From contig MU400506.1 in assembly GCA_022578965.1 (NCBI GenBank), positions 1 to 64,000 of the forward strand: a stretch of DNA of 64,000 bases, given 5' to 3'. Numbering within the stretch: the first letter of the stretch is position 1; every line of letters begins with the position of its first letter. Positions 13,507-23,885 of the stretch are shown here, piece by piece. Under the pieces are notes generated by a model that saw only the letters and a list, made by a program, of their open reading frames with translations, had not been told where the DNA came from and did no database searches. The DNA is from Xylaria sp. FL1777. Lineage: Eukaryota; Ascomycota; Sordariomycetes; Xylariales; Xylariaceae. A program made the position numbers and the translations under genes.

Positions 13507-14672
13507 CTATACAGGCTGGCTTGTGCGGGGTGGCCGGTTGTCGTGTAGGGAGTCGACGGCATCGTTACTGTCGTCCTCCCCCACCTCATCATTGAGCGCT
13601 TGGCTCTCTGCTTCAGCCGCCAGCACTGCTTTCCGCCGTTGCCACCAATTTTCCTCTATTTGCGTGGCCTGTTCAACAAGGGCTTCCTTCTCAAGCCATT
13701 CTTGCCGGTAGATCTCTTCGAGTTCTTTGCACTCCTCTCGTAGTTCTTCGCCTTCCTTTGTAGCCCATTTAATGTTTGCTACGCATAGTCGCCATAGGGA
13801 ATCCATGTCCATGGCGAGCTCCCTACTTGTGAAGCCTTGTTGTTCTGTTAATGGAGTGAAGAAATCGGCAGTGATCTCGTCACTGGCGTCACCATCGTCA
13901 ACGGCATCGTCTTGTCCGGCTGCATGTGACTGCGGTGTTTTGATTATGATCTTGAGCTTGTTGCCCTTTTTCTCGCTCCCATGATGCTGCATCGACTTGG
14001 GCACGGGGTCAGAAGGCCGCAAGGCTTCTGTTTCATGAACTGTTCGCATATGCTTCGCCAATGCGTCAGACCTTGTAAATGCGCGATCACATTCTGGTAG
14101 AAAATAGTCAGTGTCAGCTCTCCATAGAAGGGACAAGCGGCCGTACCAGGAAGGTAGCAATAGAAAGGCTTCTCGCGCGTGTGGCTCCGCATATGTGCCT
14201 TCAAAGCATAGCCACTGGCATGCGGCAAGCTTTTCCTAGAGCAACCGATCCACTCGCAAGTATACTTCTTCTGGCGACTCTCGATGTGGTCGTTGTGTAT
14301 GTGCTCAACTAATCTATCCATGTTGCCCAGATCACCGGCGCGACAACCATCCCAAGCACAGACGGTAACCTGCTCTTGGAACTCGTCTTCATCTAGCTTG
14401 GCATTGATGGGGGAATTGGGCACGTCGCCTGATGTATCGGAAGAGATGTCGCCATCGTCAAGGTCGTGCTCATGGTCTGGCTCGGGCTCGGGCTCTGGAT
14501 CTATGTGGAGGGAGGAGGACGCCCGAGACCCGTCTCCGAGTTTCTGTCGTTTGGACGGGGGCAGAGCGGGCTCGTCGATAGTATTAGCGTCTTCGTAGTC
14601 GTTCTCGACCTCTTCAGACTCGTCAGAGGACAGCGAGCTTATCGCCGATGAGGAATCTGAGAGCAACACCAT
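13507..14672 (-). CDS. C2H2 zinc-finger protein, Iec1/YY1-like
   Basis: Probable nuclear protein of 370 aa. Minus-strand exons are 14672-14147 and 14093-13507, with one 53-bp intron. The N-terminus is acidic and Ser-rich with a PSKRQK basic patch. Three C2H2-type fingers follow: about residues 105-130 (CAWDGC...HIHNDH), 137-165 (CEWIGC...HMRSHTREKPFYC) and 171-196 (CDRAFTRSDALAKHMRTVH). The intron splits finger three (LPE-CDRAF) and the join restores it exactly. The C-terminal half has a Glu-rich coiled coil (EELREECKELEEIYRQEWLE). The finger layout resembles the fungal relatives of S. pombe Iec1, an INO80-complex zinc-finger subunit; this assignment is from memory of the pattern and moderate. 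The frame is open upstream to 14741 but only through a TTG, so 14672 is the start. The gene is divergent from abp1. Confidence 0.82.
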
Positions 14673-15710
14673 CGCGTACGAACAAGGGTCTGTCTCTGCG
14701 TGGCGCCGTAGAGCAGGGAGGGATAACGTGTTGATACCCAAGTATCCTCCTGTATGGGTCTACTTAGGTATATATTAGGTAGTTGTTTGTAGTCCGAGGC
14801 AGGAAATGAATAAGGAAGAGGTTTACTTGCAGCTAAAAAGAGGCAAGCGAGTTTGACAGGTGTGCTGGAGATGACGTGAAGATGTTGTGAGGTTGACAGA
14901 GAGGTGGTTCGGTTTAATTGGAGGATTGGAGAGTAGGTGCAGCGGTACGGCAGTTCTGCGTCTGCGCCGCGTCGCGCACTGTTCGATTTTGGCTGTTGGA
15001 ATTCTACCATGTATCTCGGCGTGCTTTCTGGCTCAGCCTCTGCAGGTGGACTCAGCGCGCGTGGCAGGCTGGCAGGCTAGCAGGCTAACAGGCTGCCTAC
15101 CTAAGGTAAGTAAGTTAAGTAGCTAGCAGGGGATGGGGTGACGCACCAAGGTGCATTCCGATTAGTCCACTCTTGGACTAGCGGCAGCCAGCACCGCTTC
15201 CCAGGTTTTACACATCAATACAACTAGGGGGGCCGATAAGCATTACTGTACAGTACCATTCAGCGCCTTCTCCCAGGTAAAGATTACTGAGTGCAAGCTA
15301 ACGGAGCCCTCAAGCGACTCACCTGCGTTCTTCGTAAGGCCTACGTTACGCAGCAATAGCTCTCCTAGGCGAGCACTTATAGAACAAAAACATCGCCGGC
15401 CAAGCCAACGGGGCTAAATGTGTGAGCCTTTTTTCGTGGGCAAGATATTTTCAGCAGAGCCGAGAGAAAACATATATCTCGTCTCCTCTCCCTCTCCTCC
15501 TCCACCGCACCGCACCGCCACTCCGCTTCCACTACTTCTGAGCTGTCGCCTGGGGAGCTCTGACATCACCCCCACCCTGCCAGGCCAGTACATCGCTCCA
15601 TTTCCTCGTCCTTGTCAAACTCTACTCTCTTTCCTGTTCGACACAGTTCTTCTGAACACCGCGAACGGCCGCCTCGACTGCCCATCACCCTTCCAGAACG
15701 ACTACCCAAG
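14673..15710. promoter_or_regulatory. Divergent promoter region, zinc-finger gene / abp1
   Basis: About 1.04 kb between two divergently transcribed genes, so it must carry both promoters. A short GGCAGGCTagCAGGCT tandem lies at about 15063-15092, followed by TAAGTAAGTTAAGTA-like sequence. Pyrimidine-rich DNA from about 15480 to 15660 is a likely abp1 leader. No individual factor site is claimed. Confidence 0.5.
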
Positions 15711-18266
15711 ATGGCGTCGTTAAACCTGTCCATCAATGGACCCTCCATCAAGAGCAGCTACCAAGGAGTCATTAGCGCCCCGGCACCCCCAGCCGGCAGC
15801 TCTTCCACCTACGGTCAATGGGTTTTACTCTCAGTCCAGGCGCCCCTGGCCAATGCGTTCCAAGACAGTGGCAGCAAGGAGAGTGTTCTCAAGGTCCAGT
15901 CAACTGGTGATGGCGAATTAGAAGATCTCCTCGAGGATTTCAGCGAAGGAAGAATCCAATTCGCCTTCGTCAAGGTCAAGGACCCCAACACCGGTCTGCC
16001 TAAGTACGCTCTAATTGCATGGGTCAGTCGCGGTCACCCGTACCCGTTAACTCCGCTCTGTAAAGCACTGACAACCATACTTCGATATAGTGCGGCGGAG
16101 GTGTTCCCGAGAGGACCAAGGGCTACTTCACAAGTCATCTGAATGCCGTGTCAAAAGTCCTACATGTGCGCTGACCATTATTTCTCGGCCCTTGCCCTTT
16201 GGCGGAGCTAACGTCATGTCAGGGCTACCATGTGCAGATCACTGCCCGTACCGACGCCGACCTCGAACCCACCAACATCCTCAAGAAGGTTGCCGATGCC
16301 TCTGGTGCAAACTATACCGCTGGAGGTAGTGCACCCGTCAAGGCAAAGGGACCACCACCCGCTCTGAAGTCGAAGCCTGTCTTTGCTGCTTCCTCAGGCG
16401 CTACTATCTCTTTCAACCCCATCATTGCGGCGCGCAATGCTAGTCTAAGGCAGAAGAAAGGCGATGACGGTTGGGGCGATGATGCACCCCCGGTTTCTCG
16501 GAGTGAAATCCAGAAAGTGCAGTCAGCGTACAAGCCCACAAAGGTCAACATGGACGAGCTGCGGAATCAAAAACAAGCGCCGTCTAAATTCAATGGTGGG
16601 TCTACGACAGACTTCGACAACAGGCCTAGTGACGTTATCGGGGGAAGCTACAAACCTGTCGGGAAGGTTGACATTGCCGCCATTCGGGCTGCTGCCAAGG
16701 AGAAGAAGGACGATCGGCCCACTCCCGTGAAGGGTGCCTACGAGCCCGTAGGAAAAGTCGACATCGCTGCGATTCGTTCTAAAGCTCAGAAGCCGAGTGA
16801 GGCTGAGCCCGAGAACGATTATCAACCGAAATCGCTGGCAGAGCGTAGCGCAGCGTTTAATCGATCAGAACGTCTCACTGAGTTGCCTAAGCCTAAAGTC
16901 GCGAAGAAATTCTCAGGCGCATCGTCTTTCATGGGGACCAAGGCGCCCACACCCGGTGGGCTGGGTTTCGGAGGACCAACCCCGGCCGCTGCCGCACCTG
17001 TTGGATCGGCTAGTCGAACCTTTGCGGACCAAGGTGGAAAGACGCCGGCTCAGATTTGGGCCGAGAAGAAGGCGCAACAAGGTGGCGGGTCCGCGAAGCT
17101 TCCAAGTCCTACTGATACTCCTCTTACGGACCAAAAGAGTGGAAGTGGGTGGCAGAGTGGCTATAGCGGTAAATCATGGAAACCTGTCGAGACGGGAGCA
17201 TACGGACGCGGCATCCCTGGACAAAAGACGGGTGAAACTATTACTAGCCAGGAGGCGGCCGAACCTCCGTCAGGGGGAGTTAGTGCTATCAGGGATCAGT
17301 TTAACGAGGCACCGCCACCTGTTCCCTCAGTAGCACGGCCCCGTGATTTCACTGTAGATGATGAGCCTACACCGCCTCCACCACCTTCTTCTAGCCGTCC
17401 CTCGGGCAGCGGCGTTCCAGGTGGATTTGCCTTGCCAGGCATGCCACCTCGACCAGAGCCAGTTGCTGATGAAGAAGAGCCTGAGCCTGAGCGAGAGCGG
17501 TCACCATCCCCGGTGCGCATTGCAGTGCCTGTTCCTCGAGGACCGGAACCCGAGATCGAACCCGTCCGGGAACCGACCCAATCGCTTCCTGTGCGACCTA
17601 TTGAACAGGAGTTGCCTAGAGAAAGGGATATTCCTCGTGAAGAGGAAGCCCACGACCCACGGGCAGCTGCCTTAGCCGTAGCAGCAGAACAATTCAGCCC
17701 TGAAGAGGTGGCTCAGGCTCCGGCTGCCACGAGTGGAGGCAAGCGAGCTCTTATTCAGTATGACTACGAGAAGGCCGAGGATAACGAGCTAGAACTACGT
17801 GAAGGCGAGTATGTGACTGACATTGACATGGTTGATGAGGATTGGTGGATGGGTACAAACTCACAAGGCGAAACCGGCTTGTTCCCTAGTAACTACGTTG
17901 AACTTGTTGATGATGAACCTGCGGGTGACGCTCACGCTGTTGCACCGCCCTCGCCTCCAGCGGCCGCCGTTACAACACAAGCTCCCTCACATGTTGCTGA
18001 GCCGGAGCCGGCACCCGCGCCTGCTGGAGCGGATGTCGGACATACCGCAACGGCTCAATTTGACTACGAAGCAGCTGAAGACAATGGTTAGTCGCATTGG
18101 TCAGAGTGAAATGTGCGTATTTGCTGACGATATGGATTTAGAGCTAAGCTTCCCCGAGAATGCTAAGATTACCAATCTCGAGTTCCCTGACGAGGATTGG
18201 TGGTATGGTCATTACAATGGGGAAACGGGTCTATTCCCGGCTAACTACGTGCAACTTGATCAATAA
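15711..18266 (+). CDS. abp1: Actin-binding protein Abp1 (ADF-H plus two SH3)
   Basis: Actin-patch protein linking F-actin to endocytosis and Arp2/3 regulation. Exons are 15711-16022, 16091-16165, 16223-18086 and 18142-18266; introns of 68, 57 and 55 bp; 791 aa. Residues 1 to about 140 form the ADF-H domain, assembled from exons 1-3 (KYALIAW / CGGGVPERTKGYFTSHLNAV / GYHVQITARTDADLEP). The middle is Pro/Glu-rich and disordered and includes a duplicated PVGKVDIAAIR element (about residues 274 and 304). SH3-1 is about residues 636-692 (ALIQYDYEKAEDNELELREG, DEDWWMG, GLFPSNYVELV). SH3-2 is the extreme C-terminus (AQFDYEAAEDNE, DEDWWYG, GLFPANYVQLD). The last intron lies inside SH3-2 and the join recreates NELSFPENA. 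The frame extends upstream only via TTG, so the start is the ATG at 15711. Confidence 0.95.
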
Positions 18267-20699
18267 GTGCACTAGTAATATCCACCAAAGATGTAACATC
18301 CATTTGGCAGCATAGCGAGCAGGTATTGGGAGAACTGAAGGTGTAGATAGACATGGCGGTAAGAAAAGTAGTCAAAATTTCGAATTGTTAGTGCAATGTT
18401 TACTATGTTCAGGTCGACCTTGTTAACTGGGTAAACTACGTATTCACCTCCATGGTTTGTGTACTAACAAAATTTGAAGCTAACAACGTTGTCCCTTGCC
18501 ACTGATAGGTAGGTACAATGTTCGCGACCTTGTGGATGAATTAGATTAGACCTGCAGCCCCGGACTTGGGATCTTGGCAAGGGTTCGATACTCAGCCCTA
18601 TGGTTGCGAATACTTGATACTTGACGTCAGCTACCTACTGACTAATACATGGATAATGCGTCTCATTGCTTGCATTATCTATCTCTAGGCAGACATTAAA
18701 TCTCATGTATGGCATACGTGTAAGAGCGTTAGATAACCATGATTCAAGTGGTGGATACTACATGACGGCTATATCCGTCGTAATCCTTTTACGAGTCTAT
18801 GTGGCGGAGCTTTCTTTTAAAAAAAAAAAGTCCAAAAAATCGGAAATAGCACCAAGGTATACGATGCAACTCGGCAGCAACTAAACACAAAACGGAGATC
18901 TTTAGTATTGTACTAATTTCAACTCATTGTCAGATAGTATATATAAGCCTATTTAAGTACTACCTATGTATCTTACTCAGTGTAAGTAAGGACTTACATA
19001 CGCATAGAATTGAAATCAGGTAGCAGGTAGCATTTAAAGATGCAGGGTGGACTTTCGCACAGGCTGTGACCCGTTTCAGGATTCTGTTTGAGCTGTATGG
19101 ACCTGAGACCCCTATTTCTCCCTTTGGATGCCGTTTCGGCGCCGGCGATCTGTACATATGTAGACACAGTAGTACTGCGCACGCTAGTGTACAAGCGTAT
19201 AGATTTGGTTCTTCTTGAGTGGGTATGCTGACATTATGGGGCAACATTACCACATCCAATAAAAAGGAATTCCACCTGCTTACCTACAATTATCAGCATC
19301 CAAAAGGAATGTGAACTTCATGGTCTATGCGCCTTTTCTGTTGTTTGCCTCTGATTTTATGTAGACAAGTCCCACAACTACATACGCAGTACTCATAGAC
19401 GTATATGCGCCCCGTAGGTATCCGCCAGGTCATACGCAGTACCTGGACTGGCGCTTAGCTTTGCTGATGGTTGGATACCGATTGTTATTACAGCAGGCCC
19501 ACAAGGCCGGCAAAGCGGCATATCTATACTTGGCACTACACGTACATGTAGTGGTAGAGCACGGTGGCCGAGGACTGCGTTGTCACCGCCACATAGCAGT
19601 GGTATACTTGACATAGCTATGACGCGTGGGTTAAGTGTGCAGAATATAAGTGAAAGTGTGTTTTTAAAAATAGAAAGAAAAAGGGAACAAAGAGAGCGCG
19701 TTGTTGCGTGCGGAACTGTAAAAGATAGTTGGGTTTGCTTCAACGAGAAAGACTGGTATTGGTATGCAAAGGTGATTCTAACAATGAACAAAAGGACTGA
19801 GGCAGCCGATATTGGCCTCGGGACCTATAACTACTTACAGCCATGAGTGACCTACACTACCTACCTTATGTACCTAAGTGTACGATACCGAGATAGATAC
19901 CTACTATCACCTATTAATAGCCCTAGTAGTACTGCCCCGGATACAGGTAATGAGATGAGATAGTGTGCTATGCTAGGGTGAGGCCTCAACTACCCTACCT
20001 AGATACCTAGGGGAGATACATAGAATAACGCTGTAGATATATGGCGCGGCATGTATACGCGGCAAGTCGCATCCGACATTGTGACCACATGATGCCGTAC
20101 TAACCGCAGTTCCCAATGAATCATGTACCAGGAATGTATCTGTATGCAAGTCTCATCAACCTGTTAGCTGTGAGCGCCCTTATCCCCAGCTCGCAAGATA
20201 CGTAGCAGCAGATATCTAGGCTGTGCCAGATCAGTCCTGACTTCGGTTCAGAACTCGGGTCTTTCTGACTGGCAGACTGCAGTGTTTAATTGAGCATCTG
20301 TTACCCACTGCTACCGCAATACTTCAATACTTCGAGTTTCCAACCCAACCTTGTACAACTTTTTCTTCTTTTCACAACCGCCGTCTTCCCCTGTCGCTTA
20401 AGTGCCTTCACTGTCGCCAAGTGCGTTTTCACATTCTTTCTCTCTCTCCTGTTCTTTCTTCACCACGTCAGGTTGTTGAATCTCACGACCAACCAATCCG
20501 ACAAAGACATTCTCTCTGATACAAGCCGGTTCGTGTTTCTATCCTCCCTTTAAATCCCATAGCGCATCAATTGGCTGCCGGTACTTTCACTCGCTGTCTT
20601 CTTGGCTCTTGCTAACCGTCATCCATCTTTACAGCGAAAGTCGCATCCCTCGCAGGGTCCGAGTCCGAGTCATCATCATCACCAGCTGCACACATCACA
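18267..20699. other. Intergenic, no gene seen
   Basis: About 2.4 kb. Open frames at 18960-19259 and 19393-19846 lack any recognisable protein, and the longest begins at a TTG. TACCTA/TAGGTA motifs cluster at about 19855-20020. The last 400 bp (from about 20290) are CT-rich and look like promoter and leader of the next gene; a short 5'-UTR intron there is possible but not claimed. Confidence 0.5.
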
Positions 20700-21337
20700 A
20701 TGTCGAGCAACGACTACTACCATCACCAAGGTCCTCCTCAGGGCTACGGGTATCCTCAGCAGCCTCCCCAGGTATGTTGCGATCTACATTCTTACTTATG
20801 TCTCACCGCCGGTCGCGAAGCCTATCAAGGCCATATGCCAAGAACTACCATCTGTCCCTCATCCGCGCCCCCGGCAATATAGTAACTGCGCGCTGGATTG
20901 GCTCCCCAATTCCCATCGGCTCAGCCGTCCTATACTTGTTGGCAAGGCGACTAAAGTCCTATGGTGGATGTCACTCATGTCATCATCTTCACTACATAGA
21001 TATCTTTGTTTACGTCAAGACACCTCTCTATCTCTGCCTTCTCCACTACTATTGAGATGTTAGCGCTGCTTAGTTTCATGCTTCTCAACGCAACCACAAC
21101 CAAAATGCATCATGACTAACGCGTCTGTAACTTTAGGCGTACGGTGGCCCACCACAAGGACAGTACTATGGCCCTCCCCCGCCTATGCAGTACCAACAGC
21201 AGCCTCCTCCCCAACAGTCTTCGGGTGGTGACGGATGTTTCAAGGGTTGTCTCGCTGCCCTGTGCTGCTGTTTCGTCTGCGAAGAGGGCTGTGAGTGCTG
21301 CTGCGAATGCTGTGAATGCTGCGCCGAGTGCTGCTAA
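20700..21337 (+). CDS. Small Cys-rich CYSTM-like tail protein, 90 aa
   Basis: Two exons, 20700-20771 and 21137-21337, separated by an unusually long 365-bp intron; 90 aa. The N-terminal half is Gln/Pro/Tyr/Gly-rich (YYHHQGPPQGYGYPQQPPQ). The C-terminal half begins GDGCFKGCLAALCCCFVCEE and continues with CECC/CCECC-type repeats to the end, giving 16 Cys in the last 33 residues. The layout fits the CYSTM (cysteine-rich transmembrane module) family of small tail-anchored proteins linked to stress tolerance and metal handling. The hydrophobic CLAALCCCFVC stretch is short, and the acidic Cys-rich tail after it is longer than I would expect for that family. A long CT-rich leader precedes the ATG, whose context (CACAATGT) is good. 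The role is inferred from family layout only. Confidence 0.85.
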
Positions 21338-22175
21338 GTCGTCGACGTGAACCCTTGACTCCGAGCGAGCAATCAGCGGCTATCATTACCTAGGTAAAAC
21401 AGCACATACGGTTGAGACAGTGTCTGAACACACTGAGCAACCGCTAGAATACGACTAGATGCTAAAGTCATCGAGGCTCGTAATTATGGACACGGAGGGT
21501 ACTTCAGCTTTACAAAACTTTGAACGTGCAGCGAAGTCGAGTGTAATCTTCTTCGTCGTTTCGAGACGGATATTCAGGGTTTGGTTTACAGAGGCGTAAA
21601 CACCAACATTGATTTGGCCATTGTCTGTCACTCGGGGATTTTACTTAGGATTGGGAAAATCAAATTTGCCATGCGCTGTTTTCTTTAAATTGACACCTGT
21701 ATTGCCCCTTGCCGTCTACACGTCTGAACGTTTTAAATGCCATCCTGTGAGAACTAAAAGCTTCAATATCTGAGGTAACGACGCGAATCAAGCCGCGTCG
21801 AATCCACAACTCTTGGGTTCTGTATTGCAGGACCATGTTGTAGAAGCCCTAGAGAGACCTTCTTTTGCCCATCCTTATCAGAGGTCGCCACCATCTTTGA
21901 TGTCTCTCTTCAGTCCCGGTCCATCGAAGGCGGACGGGGAACCCTATATATAATATGGAACGCCTATCATCAGGAATGTAAATAAGGCTTAAGGACCGAA
22001 CCAATACACTTTTCATACGCGCGACGTACAAAACTCTCCAAGCCCAGTCCCTATTAAAACTTGACCCCAAAATATCATCTCCTTTTAACCCCAAAGGATA
22101 CCCATCCACCTTTCTTTCTTTCTTTCTTTTTTTATTTTTTTTATTTTTTCCCCCTCACCACCAGAGAAGGCACCC
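21338..22175. other. Convergent 3' region
   Basis: About 0.84 kb between the stop codons of two convergent genes. No gene is seen. A poly-pyrimidine/T-rich run at about 22110-22152 (TTTCTTTCTTTC then T-rich) would be A-rich in the 3' UTR of the minus-strand gene. Confidence 0.5.
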
Positions 22176-22532
22176 TTACCGCCCCTTCCGACGATCCGCG
22201 GCAGCGTTCCGGAACGGAAACCCGCTCGTCCGCTTGTCGGCCCCCGTGCGCCGACTGATGCGGGCCTTCTCGCCGCCGAACAGGAGACACCACGTCCCGA
22301 AGGCGGCCAGCGCCGCGTTCCCCGCGAACCCGAGCGCGAACCCCGCCTGCCCCGTCGCCGTGTACCGCGCCCAGCCGTAGAAGGCGCTGCCGCCGTGGTA
22401 GAGCGTCGTCAGGAAGAGGACGGGGGCTGCGTAGGGGGATGGGGCGTCTTGTGGTGCTTTTGGGTTGGGAGATTAGTTCTGTCTTGCTTGCTTGCTTACT
22501 TGCTCCCTTTCTTTCTTTGTTTTCTATATATA

Positions 22533-22567
<35 letters not shown>

Positions 22568-22840
22568 GGTTTTGCGATTTAGAGGAATGAGAGATGGGGA
22601 GGAGGGCAGGAGGGAGAGAAGAAGCTTACTATCTAGTACTGACCCTACCGGTATGCTACCCGATAACACGACCGTCACGAAGCCCAGGGCTAGGAGCGCG
22701 AGGCCTAGGCTCCGCGCTAGGTAGCGCTCGACGTCGCCGACTGCGGGACTGGGTCTTGCTTGTGGGTATTCGTCTTGGGTTAGGAGTGTGATGATGGCTT
22801 GCGGTCCGACTTGTTGGGTTTTTGTTAGCTGGATGGCCAT
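22176..22840 (-). CDS. Small integral membrane protein, 153 aa, unknown
   Basis: Two minus-strand exons, 22840-22630 and 22426-22176, with a 203-bp intron; 153 aa. The donor chosen is the strong GTAAGC at 22629, and the acceptor CGCAG at 22427 keeps the frame. About three membrane segments are visible: SLGLALLALGFVTVVLSGSI (about 44-63), PVLFLTTLYHGGSAFYGW (about 72-89) and AGFALGFAGNAALAAFGTW (about 98-116). A basic C-terminal tail (RISRRTGADKR) follows. Exon 2 is very GC-rich and Ala/Gly-rich. I do not recognise a named family, although the overall shape is like conserved short fungal membrane proteins. The intron carries an AC/GT microsatellite. Confidence 0.75.
22541..22568. repeat. GT dinucleotide microsatellite inside an intron
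   Basis: About 13 GT units preceded by a TATATA stretch. It lies within the intron of the minus-strand membrane-protein gene, where the transcript reads as AC repeats. Confidence 0.9.
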
Positions 22841-23885
22841 GTGTATATATGTGGATGTGGATGTGTATGTATATGTGTATATGTATATACGATTATTGTA
22901 TGTAGACTTGGGAGGAAGGGAGAGATGTTAGGAAACTTAGGAGCTCTAGATATGGGACTCACTGATCAGCGACACCGCTTGTAGCGTGTTCCATCCGCAT
23001 GAAGCAAAGCTGTAAGCTGATATAGCCTTAATTCAGGTCCCAGCTGTTAGCCAAGACATATTCCTCCAAACAACATTAGTTGTACTGCGGGATTGTGAAT
23101 TTGGTAGCTTACATCCATCTGGGCAGGAAGAGCTGTAACTTCTTCTGCTAACTCCTCTGGCTTTCTGCTAGATTATATGAACGTAACTTAGGTGATTATC
23201 AAGTTTTGTATAAGTCGAGATAGACTTCAATCCGTTTTCGATTTTGTGTCTCTGGCTTTAATCACACCAAAATAAAGTGCCCAAAGGTGCTACTGTTGTA
23301 GCTAACATCACGACGTCATACCACATGTTCCGAGAGTTCTTTAACACATTAGATGTGATTGGCTGAGGTTCTTACAGTGTACCTAGATTCGTCAGGATAT
23401 TCATACAGTATACCGTATGGACTTTTGTGAGCTTCTCGGGCGTGTTGGCCCATTCCTACACAGTGCGCGTCTAAAAACAGCTAACGCAGTAACAAGCACC
23501 CCACCAGATTGGGAGGCGAGGACCCACCTCCTAGACTCCCGATTTCGCATGACCAAAAAGTCGCATTTCAAAGCAACTTTCCACACAACCAAATGCTGTC
23601 GCAGATTTACCAGGCTATCTCCGTACCAAACAATTCTTCGGACGCCTAGTAGGCCTTTTCTCAAGAGAAAATTGCATAGTAAAGGTCGCAAGTACTGAAT
23701 CTTCTATAAGGCACTTCCTTTACTATTAAGGTTTCTAGATAAGCGACGTTTATCCAGTTTATCCATCATCCATCCAAGAAGTTGACAGTCGCTACTGTAT
23801 ATCATCAGCGCCCTCGGGCCCTTTCGCCCAATAATTCCTTTCTCTATCCTTTAACTACATTACATTCGCTATAAAAGCGCGCATC
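22841..23885. promoter_or_regulatory. Divergent region, membrane protein / nar1
   Basis: About 1.05 kb between divergent start codons. It has a TATATG/TGTATA-rich stretch at about 22845-22895. The frames at 23401-23698 are open on both strands but show no recognisable protein. No specific site is claimed. Confidence 0.45.

Noticed and set aside
19393..19791. 132-codon minus-strand frame
   Set aside because: Starts at TTG and overlaps an equally open plus-strand frame; no protein character.
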